The notes: generated by a model not told the origin, from the letters alone. A stretch of DNA of 40,949 nucleotides from Butyrivibrio sp. NC3005 (GCF_000424545.1 NZ_AUKC01000035.1:1-40949); one strand, 5' to 3'; counted from the stretch's first letter, positions 15,828 through 27,531 are shown. Made by a program: numbers and translations.

Positions 15828-16334
15828 ATGACAGGTTATAACTTACTGGTAAATATTGATTGGCAGACTATTGTTGTTCAGCTGATCAACCTGTTCATTC
15901 AGGTACTCCTGTTCAAAAAATTCCTTTATAAGCCAGTAATGGATGTACTGGCAAAGCGTCAGGGCCTTGTAGATAAACCAATCAAGGAAGCAGAGGAAGC
16001 CAAAGCACAGGCTCTTTCCATGAAGGAAAAATATGAGCAGAGTCTTTCTAGTGCAGATGCTAGAGCTGACCAGATTATTCAGGAAGCAACAAGCAGTGCT
16101 ACTAAAAAGAGTGATAAGATCGTCAGCGATGCACAGGCAGAGGCAGCAGCTATCAAGCAGCGTGCACAAAACGATATTGAACAGCAGAAGAAGCTGGCAA
16201 TCAACGAAGCGAAAGACGAGATCGGTTCAATGGCTATGAGCATTGCATCAAAAGTTATTGGCCGAGAAATCTCTGAGAAAGATCATGAAGATCTTATCGA
16301 CGAGTTCATTCAGAATGTAGGAGAAACGTCTTAA
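15828..16334 (+). CDS. atpF: ATP synthase F0 subunit b
   Basis: Subunit b is the peripheral stalk. One N-terminal membrane helix (IVVQLINLFIQVLLFKKFLY, about residues 15-34) is followed by a long charged helix rich in Ala, Glu, Lys and Gln through residue ~150, which dimerises as a coiled coil. Length of 168 residues is standard. GGAGAG precedes the ATG. The stop overlaps the atpH start by one base (TAATG), so the two are translationally coupled, matching one partner binding the other in the stalk. Confidence 0.95.
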   Translation: MTGYNLLVNIDWQTIVVQLINLFIQVLLFKKFLYKPVMDVLAKRQGLVDKPIKEAEEAKAQALSMKEKYEQSLSSADARADQIIQEATSSATKKSDKIVSDAQAEAAAIKQRAQNDIEQQKKLAINEAKDEIGSMAMSIASKVIGREISEKDHEDLIDEFIQNVGETS

Positions 16335-16876
16335 TGGTGACTGAAACAGCCAGAAAATATGGCGGAAGTCTGTATGAACTTGCTTTGGAAGATCAAAAGA
16401 CGGATGAAGTATTAGGTCAGTTAAAAGATATATTGGGTATCTTTAAAGAAAATCCTGATTACCTAAGGATTTTATCAGAACCCAGTATCCCTAAGGCAGA
16501 AAGATGTAAACTTCTTGATGATGCTTTTAAAGGGAATGTATGGCCTTATCTTCTGAACTTTCTAAAACTGCTTTGTGAAAAAGGCTATATTAGAGAGTTT
16601 AAGGGCTGTGTCGGTGAATTTCGTAAGCGTTTCAATGACGATCACGGAATCGCACAGGCAACCGTCACAACAGCTAGAGAGCTGACCGTAAGTCAGAAAG
16701 ATTCTTTGCGAAAAAAGCTCGAAGCGTTAAGCGGAAAGAAAGTAGACATGATAGTCTATACAAATCCTGCCCTTTTGGGAGGTATTCGCGTAGATATGGA
16801 AGGCAAACGGTATGATGGAACAGCTAAGGAACGTCTTGATCAGCTGCAGCATATCATCGAAAACACCGTCGTATAA
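16334..16876 (+). CDS. atpH: ATP synthase F1 subunit delta
   Basis: Subunit delta caps the F1 head and joins it to subunit b. This 180-residue protein has the family's six-helix N-terminal domain (TARKYGGSLYELALEDQKTD) and the C-terminal beta/alpha region ending PALLGGIRVDMEGKRYDGT, the best conserved signature. It begins on the last base of the atpF stop codon, so translation depends on atpF. The order F-H-A matches the standard operon. Confidence 0.95.
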   Translation: MVTETARKYGGSLYELALEDQKTDEVLGQLKDILGIFKENPDYLRILSEPSIPKAERCKLLDDAFKGNVWPYLLNFLKLLCEKGYIREFKGCVGEFRKRFNDDHGIAQATVTTARELTVSQKDSLRKKLEALSGKKVDMIVYTNPALLGGIRVDMEGKRYDGTAKERLDQLQHIIENTVV

Positions 16877-16898
16877 ATAAAATGAGGAAAAGGAAAAA

Positions 16899-18419
16899 AT
16901 GGCATTAAAACCTGAAGAAATCAGTAATATCATAAAAAGCCAGATTAAACAATATTCCGCCTCTATTGAATCTGCCGAAACCGGTACCGTTATCATCGTT
17001 GGTGATGGTATTGCCAGAGTCAGCGGTCTTGATAAGTGTATGGCCGGTGAACTTGTAGAGTTTTCAAACGGCACTTACGGAATGGCACAGAACCTCGAAG
17101 ATACAACTGTATCTGTCGTATTGCTGGGTTCTGATGTAGGAATCAAAGAAGGCGATATTGTAAAGCGTACCGGAAGAGTAGTATCAGTACCGGTAGGAGA
17201 AGAGATGCTGGGAAGAGTAGTAAATGCTCTTGGCCAGCCAATCGATGGAGGTCCATCTATTACAGCAAAGAGATTTGACCCTATCGAACACGTAGCACCA
17301 GGAATCATCGAGCGTCAGCCAGTTAAGGAGCCACTCCAGACTGGTATTAAGGCTATTGATTCCATGATTCCTATTGGACGTGGACAAAGAGAACTTATTA
17401 TCGGTGACCGTCAGACTGGTAAGACAGTTATTGCAACAGATACAATCATTAACCAGAAGGGTAAAAATGTTATCTGTATCTATGTAGCAATTGGTCAGAA
17501 ACAGTCTACAGTTGCCAATCTTGTAGCACAGCTTCAGGCAGCTGGTGCAATGGAGTATACAGTTGTTGTTGCGGCAACGGCATCAGAGGGTGCTCCGCTT
17601 CAGTACATCGCACCTTATGCAGGATGTACTATTGGTGAGTACTTCATGAATGAAGGAAAACATGCACTTATCATCTATGATGATCTGTCCAAGCATGCAG
17701 TAGCATATCGTGAGCTTTCACTTCTTATCAGACGTCCACCAGGACGTGAAGCTTATCCTGGTGATGTATTCTACTTACATTCACGTCTTTTGGAGAGAGC
17801 TGCGAAACTTTCAGATGCGAAGGGCGGTGGTTCACTTACAGCACTTCCTGTAATTGAAACACAGGCTGGTGACGTTTCGGCATACATTCCGACAAACGTT
17901 ATTTCCATTACAGATGGTCAGATATTCCTAGAGACAGAGCTTTTCCATGAAGGTATTAGACCTGCTGTTAACCCTGGTATCTCTGTAAGCCGAGTTGGTG
18001 GTAATGCTCAGATAAAGGCAATGAAGAAGGTTGCAGGTACACTTAAGCTGATTTACTCACAGTTTAGAGAATTGCAGAGTTTCGCTCAGTTTGGTAGTGA
18101 CCTCGACGAAGATACCAAGGCACGACTTGAGAAAGGTGCACGTATTGTTGAAATTCTCAAGCAGAATAGAGGAACTCCTATCCCTGTTGAGAAACAAGTT
18201 GCTATTATCTATGCTGTTGTTAACGATTATCTCAAGAATGTCGCTGTTGAAAAGGTTAAGGATTACGAAAGCGGACTTTATGAATTCCTTGATGCTAATG
18301 CAGATGGCAAAAAGGTAATGGAAACAATAGCTGCAACCGGCGAGTTCGGTGATGATGTTCAAGCAGGCCTCAAGAAGGCTTTGAACGAGTATACGGAACG
18401 TTTCACAAAGACAGCGTAA
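16899..18419 (+). CDS. atpA: ATP synthase F1 subunit alpha
   Basis: Alpha forms the non-catalytic nucleotide sites of the F1 hexamer. The 506-residue protein has an N-terminal beta-barrel (about residues 25-92), a P-loop GDRQTGKT near residue 170, the nucleotide-binding core with [20 protein letters not shown], and the C-terminal helical domain. The signature [14 protein letters not shown] is intact, including the SVSRVG arginine region that contributes to the catalytic beta site. GAGGAAAAGG precedes the ATG. Length and order are normal and nothing suggests damage. Confidence 0.97.
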   Translation: MALKPEEISNIIKSQIKQYSASIESAETGTVIIVGDGIARVSGLDKCMAGELVEFSNGTYGMAQNLEDTTVSVVLLGSDVGIKEGDIVKRTGRVVSVPVGEEMLGRVVNALGQPIDGGPSITAKRFDPIEHVAPGIIERQPVKEPLQTGIKAIDSMIPIGRGQRELIIGDRQTGKTVIATDTIINQKGKNVICIYVAIGQKQSTVANLVAQLQAAGAMEYTVVVAATASEGAPLQYIAPYAGCTIGEYFMNEGKHALIIYDDLSKHAVAYRELSLLIRRPPGREAYPGDVFYLHSRLLERAAKLSDAKGGGSLTALPVIETQAGDVSAYIPTNVISITDGQIFLETELFHEGIRPAVNPGISVSRVGGNAQIKAMKKVAGTLKLIYSQFRELQSFAQFGSDLDEDTKARLEKGARIVEILKQNRGTPIPVEKQVAIIYAVVNDYLKNVAVEKVKDYESGLYEFLDANADGKKVMETIAATGEFGDDVQAGLKKALNEYTERFTKTA

Positions 18420-18438
18420 GAGGAAGGAGGAATAAGAC

Positions 18439-20696
<2,258 letters not shown>

Positions 20697-20699
20697 CAA

Positions 20700-20725
20700 G
20701 CATTTGCCTTATAAAAGGTAAATGC
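20700..20725 (+). other. Intra-operon hairpin between atpD and atpC
   Basis: GCATTTGCCTT (20700-20710) pairs with AAGGTAAATGC (20715-20725) over 11 positions with one G-T pair and a four-base loop. No T run follows, so it is not a normal terminator. It could protect or mark an mRNA end and lower the relative amount of atpC. Confidence 0.4.
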
Positions 20726-20741
20726 CAGAAAGGAAAAGCAG

Positions 20742-21152
20742 ATGGCAGCTCCATTTCATCTTCAGATTGCGACACCGGACGGCGGAGTTTTTGATGGACA
20801 GGCAACACGCCTTATCTGTAGAACTATCGACGGCGATGTCTGCGTTATGGCTAGACACACCAATTATTGCTCAGCTCTTGGAATGGGCGAAGCAAGAGTT
20901 ACAATGGAGGACGGAAACGTTCGACTTGCAGCTTGTATGGGTGGTATGTTAAATGTCATGGACGGAGAGTGCCGATTAGTAGCTACGACATGGGAATGGA
21001 AAGAAGATATCGATCTAGACCGTGCCGAGGATGCAAAAAGAAGAGCCGAGGAGATGCTCGCAGAACGTGATAGAATGGATGACCGTGATATCCAGGTTGC
21101 AGAAGCAAAACTCCGTCGTGCGCTTATCCGCAGTGGTGTAGCAAAACTCTGA
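20742..21152 (+). CDS. atpC: ATP synthase F1 subunit epsilon
   Basis: Epsilon sits at the base of the shaft and can inhibit ATP hydrolysis. The 136-residue protein has the N-terminal beta-sandwich (FHLQIATPDGGVFDGQATRL, around residues 5-85) and a C-terminal helical pair rich in Arg, Glu and Asp. AGAAAGG precedes the start. Its last six codons and stop lie in a 28-base stretch repeated exactly at 27495-27522, at the far edge of the accessory block. It ends the operon, followed by a terminator. Confidence 0.95.
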   Translation: MAAPFHLQIATPDGGVFDGQATRLICRTIDGDVCVMARHTNYCSALGMGEARVTMEDGNVRLAACMGGMLNVMDGECRLVATTWEWKEDIDLDRAEDAKRRAEEMLAERDRMDDRDIQVAEAKLRRALIRSGVAKL

Positions 21153-21157
21153 TAAAT
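21130..21157 (+). repeat. Left copy of the 28-bp atpC-end direct repeat
   Basis: The repeat begins GCAGTGGTGTAGC and ends CTGATAAAT, covering the last atpC codons and stop. It is identical to 27495-27522, 6,365 bases away in the same orientation. Identity stops abruptly upstream at both copies; downstream both continue with related but diverged terminators. Confidence 0.9.
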
Positions 21158-21164
21158 AATATTT

Positions 21165-21198
21165 AAGACGCTATCGAATTTTGGGTAGCGTCTTTTTT
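21165..21198 (+). terminator. Terminator of the atp operon (left copy)
   Basis: AAGACGCTA (21165-21173) pairs with TAGCGTCTT (21186-21194), with a T run to 21198. It shares the CGCTATCG core with the terminator at 27532-27562, which follows the second copy of the atpC tail. Confidence 0.88.
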
Positions 21199-21346
21199 GT
21201 AGCATAAATTAAGAACAATTAGAATGATAGTGCGGAATGTTTGCATGCGTAACCGAATAGGAGTTAGACTGCTCGATAGCATTTTGTTGTGAGAGCGAAT
21301 TTTCTTATTTCGAAAAAAAAAATTGCAATAATTCTATTATTTGAGA

Positions 21347-21385
21347 ATGTAACGTAATGTGCCTATCAACTATAATTCTATCAAC
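21347..21385 (+). promoter_or_regulatory. Candidate promoter of cassette 1 with paired CTATCAAC repeats
   Basis: TATAAT (21371-21376) lies 62 bases before the peptide start. It is directly flanked by two copies of CTATCAAC (21363-21370 and 21378-21385), 15 bases apart start to start. The best -35, TGTAAC, is 17 bases upstream (21348-21353) and weak, which suits a promoter needing an activator. The two repeats are a possible operator. The rest of the gap from 21199 holds no gene I can support. Confidence 0.45.
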
Positions 21386-21437
21386 AAGGTAATAGCTATA
21401 GATAATAGTCAAGACGTTTTTATGAGGAGATTTCATT

Positions 21438-21551
21438 ATGGATTATTCTGAAATGGCAGTAATGCTATTAAAAAAATGTACTGCGGAGTGTGATTTAGAA
21501 GAATCTACATGTGGGCTTAAAGTTGCGGCGATTTATATTACAGAGGACTAA
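21438..21551 (+). CDS. 37-residue cysteine-containing peptide, candidate RiPP precursor (cassette 1)
   Basis: A short gene with a good AGGAG site eight bases before the ATG encodes 37 residues. The N-terminal part is MDYSEMAVMLLKKC. Cysteines are Cys14, Cys18 and Cys25, and the end is GLKVAAIYITED. There is no classical signal peptide. Its position, first in a run followed by a half-size ABC exporter, a B12-binding radical SAM remnant and an HTH regulator, suggests a peptide that was modified and exported. Unlike the cassette 2 peptide, the cysteines are spread through the middle rather than massed at the end. I do not recognise the family; the precursor role is inference from context. Confidence 0.6.
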   Translation: MDYSEMAVMLLKKCTAECDLEESTCGLKVAAIYITED

Positions 21552-21560
21552 TGTAAGATT

Positions 21561-21601
21561 TAGTACATCATAAAATAGTTTTACGTAGATACGATGTACT
21601 A
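21561..21601 (+). terminator. Hairpin between peptide and exporter genes (possible attenuator)
   Basis: TAGTACATC (21561-21569) pairs perfectly with GATGTACTA (21593-21601) across a 23-base loop. It starts nine bases after the peptide stop codon. There is no T run, so it may be a weak attenuator or an mRNA stabiliser that keeps peptide mRNA in excess of exporter mRNA. The rest of the gap to 21698 is gene-free. Confidence 0.45.
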
Positions 21602-21698
21602 GAAGGCTCACACAGTATTCTTTGAGATAAATATCTTTAATGGATAAAAAACTTATATATCAGCTGTTAGGTATTTTAATACTGGAAAGAAGGGGAGT

Positions 21699-23324
21699 AT
21701 GACAAAAATAAAAACAACATTGTTTCATAAGAATAAACTTTTGTTCACAATAGTTGTATTACTTATTGTTATGGGCAATTTTTTGGCAATTTCTTTTGCA
21801 TATGTCTTGCAAAAGGTTCTTGATTTGGTAAGTGAGGGGAACATAAGTAAACTTGTTTCGTTTTCGGTTTTTATTATTATACTTTTGATACTACTATTTT
21901 TGGTACAGTATTCTCTTAATAGATTTAGGAATAAATATATATATAGAGTCATGCGCTCGTTTAGAGCAGAAGTTTATCAACAATTATCTCAGAATAGTAT
22001 AACAATGTTTTTTTCTGAGAATACCAATAAATATGTATCTTTTTTTCAAAATGACATAACTATAGTAGAAGAAAGGTATTTGCTAGGGATTTTTTCTACT
22101 ATAAGCAGTATTCTTTCTATGTTGTGGGCGATATTATTGATGCTTTGGTATAGTGTTTCATTATCGATGATTGTTATTTTACTGTGTCTGGTACTGGTCT
22201 TGATGACCCAAATAATGAGCAAAAGGATAAGTGAATATGAAGTAGCAACAAGCGAAGCCAATATGCACTTTATAAGTATGTTAAACGATTTGTTAAATGG
22301 TTTTACTGTTATAAAAAGCTTTCAGGCCGAAGAAAAAGCATTAGAATTATTCGGAATACAAAATGAAAAATTATCGGTAACTAGAAAGAGTAAAAAGGAT
22401 AAAGAAGCTTTATTGACAACAATGTCTAATGTGCTCGGTTCATTAATACAAATATTGATATTTGTTATTGGTGGAGTATTTGCTATAAATAAGTGGTTGT
22501 CCTTAGGAACTGTGGTTGCATACATAAATCTTTCAGAATATATTATTTCTCCATTGCAATTGCTTCCGGGCTATGTTGCTGGAATAAAATCAGCAGATTC
22601 ACTAATCAGTAGAATGGATAATCAGCTGTGTAATTGTAGCAAAACAAACGAAAGAATAACTGTTAATAAGATTAATGCTGGTATAAAAATTGATAACTTA
22701 AGCTTTTCGTATGATAATAAAACGATTTTGTCGGATCTTAGTTATAACTTTCAATTAGGAAAATCTTATGCAATAGTTGGAAAAAGTGGGAGTGGAAAAT
22801 CTACCTTTATGCGTTTGTTGCTGAGTGGATACGATAATTATAGTGGGGATATTTATTATGATAATGTAAATATAAAGAAAATAGATATAAAGTCTTTATA
22901 CAATTTAGTTTCGTATGTACAGCAGTCAACATTTATTTTTAATGCAAGTATTATTGATAATGTTACTATGTTTCAAAATTATCCACGTGAAGATGTTATG
23001 AATGCGATAACAAAAGCTGGTCTGAGTTCATTGATTAATAAAAAAGGACTTGATTATATCTGCGGTGAGAAAGGATGTAATTTGTCAGGCGGGGAGCAGC
23101 AGAGGATTTCTATAGCGAGGTGTCTTTTAAAGAAATCATACATTATTATGATGGATGAGCCAACGTCGTCACTTGATGATATAACCGCTGATGAAATTGT
23201 TGATTGTGTCACAAAACTTGAAGGAGTTACCAAAATCTTTATTACACACGATAACAGCGAAAACTTTTTGAAAAAATTTGATGAAGTATTGGAACTTCGC
23301 GATGGAAGATTATGTAAGAATTAG
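21699..23324 (+). CDS. Half-size ABC exporter (cassette 1)
   Basis: This 541-residue protein fuses an exporter membrane domain to an ATPase and would act as a homodimer in the membrane. The first ~300 residues hold about six helices; the ATPase has Walker A GKSGSGKST (near residue 361), signature LSGGEQQRIS, Walker B with DEP (YIIMMDEPTSSLDD) and a switch His in FITHD. There is no N-terminal C39 peptidase domain, so it would not itself cut a leader. It is clearly related to the cassette 2 exporter: both share SLYNLVS, DNVTMF, the CGE(K/N)G segment and the overall spacing. AAGAAGGGGAG precedes the ATG. Probable cargo is the peptide encoded just upstream. The gene looks intact and AT-rich. Confidence 0.88.
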   Translation: MTKIKTTLFHKNKLLFTIVVLLIVMGNFLAISFAYVLQKVLDLVSEGNISKLVSFSVFIIILLILLFLVQYSLNRFRNKYIYRVMRSFRAEVYQQLSQNSITMFFSENTNKYVSFFQNDITIVEERYLLGIFSTISSILSMLWAILLMLWYSVSLSMIVILLCLVLVLMTQIMSKRISEYEVATSEANMHFISMLNDLLNGFTVIKSFQAEEKALELFGIQNEKLSVTRKSKKDKEALLTTMSNVLGSLIQILIFVIGGVFAINKWLSLGTVVAYINLSEYIISPLQLLPGYVAGIKSADSLISRMDNQLCNCSKTNERITVNKINAGIKIDNLSFSYDNKTILSDLSYNFQLGKSYAIVGKSGSGKSTFMRLLLSGYDNYSGDIYYDNVNIKKIDIKSLYNLVSYVQQSTFIFNASIIDNVTMFQNYPREDVMNAITKAGLSSLINKKGLDYICGEKGCNLSGGEQQRISIARCLLKKSYIIMMDEPTSSLDDITADEIVDCVTKLEGVTKIFITHDNSENFLKKFDEVLELRDGRLCKN

Positions 23325-23426
23325 TATGGATAAAAATATAATCAATTGAAAATGTATCGAATAATAAATAATGCATATCTTTTAGTATTTTATGGATTCA
23401 ATAATGTCATCAATTGATTTGGGTAT

Positions 23427-24414
23427 ATGATTATGAAAAAAAATATTATTAATAAATGCAATATATTATTCTGATATGGATAGTCCTCATTTGGGACAAA
23501 TGATTCTACGTGATATTCTCTGCGAATACTATGATGTAGAATGTATAAATTTTGATTACCTTAATAAGCAAAAGATAATTTCTTATAGCGAGAAGTACCA
23601 AGATAATATACATCTTATGGGGGATTATATTTTAAGTAAGTGTCCTGATGCAGTTGGTTTTTATACCATTTCTAATGCGTTCTTTTCGATTATTTCAATT
23701 GCTCAATATATTAAAAAGGTTTGTCCTTTAGGTATAACAGATTTGCAATTACATAAATTTATGCCTTTACCAGGAACAAAGGAAACAGCCAGAGTATTCG
23801 AAAAACTGTATTTTGATGAAAGAATGATTGAGGCAACATTAAATAATTATTCTTTTGAAGATATTAAAGACATCATTACTAAATATAAAGCTGCATTTAC
23901 GCAGTATTATACTTTTGATTCAGAAGTAAGAAATCTTTATCCTAGATTTGATTTGTTTATTGAAGTGATGTCTAGCCTTTCTGATTTTTTTAAAGGTACA
24001 TTAAAATTCTTAGTTAAACAATATGGTTTCATTACAATCTATAGGAGAATTGAAACAAATTTAGAAGATTTGTTTATAGAATCGCAAAATAGAGAAATAA
24101 CAGACCGCGTTAGTGTAGATAAGAGAAAAAGGTTGGCGAGAATATATAAGGCTGCTTCAGATTTCTTAGAAAGTGAAATTAAAAAACAAAAATCTATTTT
24201 GTTTTCGAGCATATTTAAGTATGACTATAATAAAATGAAATGTTATATTGATAACAAGCAAACTGTTACAATTCTTAAATTTGAAATTAATATACGTACG
24301 GCGATACAAACATATGATATAAAACCTGAATGTTACTATGTTAAATATACTCAAATTGGTGATAAAGTATATACAACTCATGTCATTCCGAGAGCATGTC
24401 ATTCCATAATTTAA
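23427..24414 (+). pseudogene. Decayed B12-binding radical SAM gene: frameshift plus loss of the catalytic core
   Basis: The open frame 23476-24414 (312 codons) joins two separated parts of a B12-binding radical SAM protein. The first ~85 residues look like the cobalamin-binding half (MDSPHLGQMILRDILCEYYD, DAVGFYTISNAFFSIISIAQ). At about 23734 it passes straight into LQLHKFMPLPGTKETARVFE, which in this family follows the radical SAM barrel. The region between, normally including the CxxxCxxC cluster motif and roughly 250 residues, is absent. The natural N terminus (ATG at 23427 or 23433, encoding KKNIINKCNIL) is in another frame and stops at TGA 23472-23474, before YSDMDSPHLG. No cluster cysteines remain, so it should not be an active radical SAM enzyme. 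Its last 32 bases overlap the convergent regulator gene. Confidence 0.75.
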
Positions 24415-25489
24415 GTAACGAGTTATAAGCATTGGCTGATTTTGCATCTACCGGACGCTGATTATTTAATAGATGGTCAATAACATCTATCGTTGTTGAT
24501 CCAAACGAGTCAAAGGCGGTTTTGAAAAAAGAAGAATCGGTATATGCATATTTCATTTCTGACAGATTGTAATTAGGATGCTTATCAAATTTTCGTGCAT
24601 GTTCATATGCCTGTTTAATATACGAAGACATTTGTTCATAGCTGTTAGAAAAAGCAAGAATAAGTGTGAGTAATGAAAGTGTTATAGCAAAAATGCGATC
24701 GTAGTATGTCGTTTCGTTGTCATACAGTAGTCCGCGAATATTAGTGCATTCCCATTGAAGAATTTCTATTGCTTCATTATATTTTCTTTTCTCTGTAAAG
24801 ATATTTGCAGCAGCTATAACTATCATATTTCTTTCAGTTACAGATTTAATCATTGCATTTGTTATGTATAGGAGAGATTCTTCTGCGTTTTCTATATGTT
24901 CAGATAGCATTTGTGCTATATATACGTCATTTATCCCACAATAATTACACATTTTATATTCATTTATAGCCTTTTTATGATATCCCATAAGGCTATAAAT
25001 AGATGCAATATCTCTGTGAATACTGACAGTTCCAATATGTTCATCATTATTCTGGTATATTAAATCTAAAGACTTATGAAGCAATTCTAAAGCCTTTTCT
25101 CCGGATTGATTTTTATGAGAAGTAATATAGAGCGTTTTGTATAGATTTGAGGATTCGATATAGATACGAAAATTATTGGGAAATTTTAGTAATGCAGTTT
25201 CTGATAGTTCTATTGCTTCTTCAAATTTTCGATTTCTAGTTAATGAGTTAATACTATCAGCGTATTTATCTGCATCACGGTGTTTTAATTCATAGCTAAT
25301 AAGTGTATCAACAGAAATACCGAAAAAATCAGCGAGTTTTGCAAGCATAATTATATCTGGAAATGAGGTGCCTTTTTCCCATTTTGAGATAGTTGAAACA
25401 GAAACAGATAATCTTTCCGCAAGTTGCTCTTGGGTTAAGTTCATACTTTTACGATATTTTTTTATATTTTCTGCCAGCAATATCATCAT
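24383..25489 (-). CDS. HTH regulator with C-terminal helical repeats (cassette 1)
   Basis: An N-terminal Cro/CI-type helix-turn-helix fills residues ~5-65 (ENIKKYRKSMNLTQEQLAER, VSVSTISKWEKGTSFPDIIM). It is followed by about 280 residues of paired helices resembling TPR units (KFEEAIELSETALLKFPNNF, YHKKAINEYKMCNYCG). This layout is shared with peptide-sensing RRNPP-type regulators, but no ligand can be deduced. The start chosen, complement of 25487-25489, has AGAGGG nine bases upstream and gives 368 residues; a longer reading adds 21 unlikely residues. It is convergent with, and overlaps, the decayed radical SAM gene. Control of the cassette 1 promoter is an inference. Confidence 0.82.
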   Translation of the reverse strand: MMILLAENIKKYRKSMNLTQEQLAERLSVSVSTISKWEKGTSFPDIIMLAKLADFFGISVDTLISYELKHRDADKYADSINSLTRNRKFEEAIELSETALLKFPNNFRIYIESSNLYKTLYITSHKNQSGEKALELLHKSLDLIYQNNDEHIGTVSIHRDIASIYSLMGYHKKAINEYKMCNYCGINDVYIAQMLSEHIENAEESLLYITNAMIKSVTERNMIVIAAANIFTEKRKYNEAIEILQWECTNIRGLLYDNETTYYDRIFAITLSLLTLILAFSNSYEQMSSYIKQAYEHARKFDKHPNYNLSEMKYAYTDSSFFKTAFDSFGSTTIDVIDHLLNNQRPVDAKSANAYNSLLKLWNDMLSE

Positions 25490-25714
25490 GTCTTCTATCC
25501 CTCTTTTTGCATTAGTAAGCGATTTGAAATTCAAAAAGTATAAATACATCATAACATATAAGCAGATTTTTTGGTTGGTATAGATATCATTTATTTCGAT
25601 AAGAAAAAAGTGTTAATGCCAAAACTAGAAAGAAATATCTTGTTGATGAACTCGTAAAAAATGAAGAATCACCGTCTTAGAATAATTACAATATTAATGT
25701 TAAAAACAAGTGAT

Positions 25715-25759
25715 AGATTAATTTTATGATGTTGATTTAATGCGCTATAGTGGTAAAAT
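25715..25759 (+). repeat. Promoter-like repeat, copy 1
   Basis: It aligns without gaps to 34193-34237 at 37 of 45 positions, with AGATTAATTTTAT at the left and AGTGGTAAAAT at the right in both. At 34237 the element serves as a likely promoter for the next gene; here no plus-strand gene follows, only the IS. It may be a relic of the original flank of cassette 1. Confidence 0.55.
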
Positions 25760-25789
25760 CCTGTCTTTGACAGTTTGACAACAACTAAA

Positions 25790-25827
25790 GGTGCCAAAAA
25801 CCTTGAGAAATCTAGCTTTTGGCGCCT
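25790..25827 (-). terminator. Terminator-like hairpin of the transposase gene
   Basis: AGGTGCCAAAA pairs with TTTTGGCGCCT over 11 positions (one G-T pair). On the minus strand, the arm reading CCAAAA...TTTTTGGCACC ends the transposase transcript soon after its stop at 25856. Confidence 0.5.
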
Positions 25828-25855
25828 GTTTTGCATTTCTTGAAATATAGTAATA

Positions 25856-27494
25856 TTACCTTTGTTTACTTTGCTTTTCGATAGTTCTCATATCCGCTTT
25901 AGTAATGAACTCATAATCGGTTCTAAAACCACATGTTTTATGAAGGGCATCGGTAAGTTTATCGCGGATGTAAGTTGGCATATAACCCTGACCTTTGATG
26001 TCTGCAAATTTCATTGATTTTAATTTATCTAAGATTTCTTCACAGGTATATTTACTTTCAAGTTGCTTTTCCAATAAACGGTATACAAGTAATGACAGGA
26101 AACATATCAAGAAGTGAGCCTCTATTCTGTCGTCTCTCCTGATATAGACAGGTCTTGCAGCAAAATCAGTTTTCATGATTCTGAAGCACTCCTCAATCTG
26201 CCATCTGCCCTCGCTTACTTTTAAAATCTCTTTAACATCATCATCTATTAAATCTGTACAAACAGCATAAAGGCCGTCATATCTAGCTTCTTCGTCAACC
26301 TTTGTCTCGTCAAGATAGTAGTGTATATCGGCAACTTCGCCATCTTTAGTGTATGCATCCTTGCCTATAAAACGAGCTGGATCATTAGGATTTTTACGAT
26401 TCTTTTTTAACTTTCCTTTTTTGATCATAGCCTCGGCACGTTGTACCTGTGCCTCTCTGATTGCCTTTTGATAAGCAGCATATTTGGGCGAATAGGTGAT
26501 TATGAGCAGCTGATCTATATTTTCGCTGATATAAGGAATTTCTTTATAATACAGCTCATCAGAATCGGATTTTTCAATTTCTGAAGCAGAGACCTTTTGG
26601 TTATCTGAAAGTCTTTTAAAGCCATCTTTACTAAGCGCGAGTTTTTTGTTTTCTGCATCAAGCTTTTTTATTGACTGGGTGACGATAAAAGCTCGTTCTC
26701 CTAGATGGTTAAACTTGCGATTATCTGTTGAGCCAAGGCCGGCATCGCTGCAGTAAATAAACTTGTCATGTCCGAACTGCTGAATGATTTTTGTTTCTAA
26801 AGGCTTTAATGATTTTTGCTCATTCTGATTTCCGCCAAAAATTGAAAATGCCAGTGGAATACCGTCTCCATCAATGAAAAGTCCCATCTGAACGATTGGA
26901 TTAGGGCGATGCTCTTTGCTTTTGCCATACTTTTTATTACCATCTTCCTGCTCGATTTCGAAATAGAAGTTAGAGCAGTCGTAGTAAAGTATTCTATCAT
27001 TTCTTTTGCCAAAATAGTTGCTGTTCTTAAAAACTTCAGACTGGATGAAATCCGATTCTTTTGCAAGTACCGATAACGCTCTGTATACATCATGAAGCTC
27101 GTATGTAGGAGCTTCAAGGTATGACTGTGCAGCCTTATATGCAGAAAGTTTGCTATGTGGATCAAGGATGCGATTATAAACCAGGTCAGAAAGAATGGCA
27201 TTTAAATCGTATTCATGCTGATGAAGTTTTTTGATCGCTTTGCAGATCTTGTCCAGCTGGAGCTTGTAATAAACAGCCTGAGGAAACAGATAACCGCCTT
27301 CAAATAGTTTGCGCTGTGCATAGTCTAATTCCTTATCTGCGTGGAAAACAACCTGAACAGATTTTGTTTTGCGGGCCTGTTTGTACTTATTGGTTTCGGC
27401 AGCAACTTCGCTGCGGCACCAGGCAATAACATCATCACGGGTTGGACCATGGTCCTTTATTAATTCTGAAAGGGTACCGAGCTTACGGACAGTA
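25856..27494 (-). mobile_element. 5'-truncated IS1634-type DDE transposase
   Basis: The protein is a DDE transposase of the IS1634 group. Likely catalytic segments are ILYYDCSNFYFEIEQ (Asp), YCSDAGLGSTDNRKF (Asp) and SEGRWQIEECFRIMKTDF (Glu), the last being typical. An open frame of 580 codons continues to 27598, but its first ~35 codons (MFACVISTLFTSKKRYRTFA and on) are only the antisense of the repeated atpC tail and its terminator. IS1634 sequence begins around VRKLGTLSELIKDHG. The true N terminus, about 40 residues, and that end of the IS are missing. No good internal start is visible, so it is probably inactive. No right terminal repeat remains to pair with the possible left end near 25763. 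Confidence 0.8.
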
Positions 27495-27522
27495 GCAGTG
27501 GTGTAGCAAAACTCTGATAAAT
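27495..27522 (+). repeat. Right copy of the 28-bp atpC-end direct repeat
   Basis: This is an exact copy of 21130-21157, without the rest of atpC upstream. The truncated transposase abuts it at 27494/27495. It marks the right edge of the inserted block. Confidence 0.9.
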
Positions 27523-27531
27523 GATTTATAG

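Larger units (their letters stand above)
25490..25855. other. Gene-free gap holding a promoter-like repeat and the left end of the IS
   Basis: This 366-base AT-rich gap lies between the regulator and the transposase stop. It contains a promoter-like element (25715-25759) that recurs upstream of the gene at 34279. It also contains CTGTC-TTT-GACAG followed by TTTGACAAC near 25763-25784, which may be the IS end, and a hairpin after the transposase gene. I see no gene in it. Confidence 0.5.

Noticed and set aside
23325..23475. A second small peptide gene between the exporter and the radical SAM remnant
   Set aside because: The only short frames stop within a few codons and have no ribosome site; the gap is explained by the frameshifted start of the remnant.
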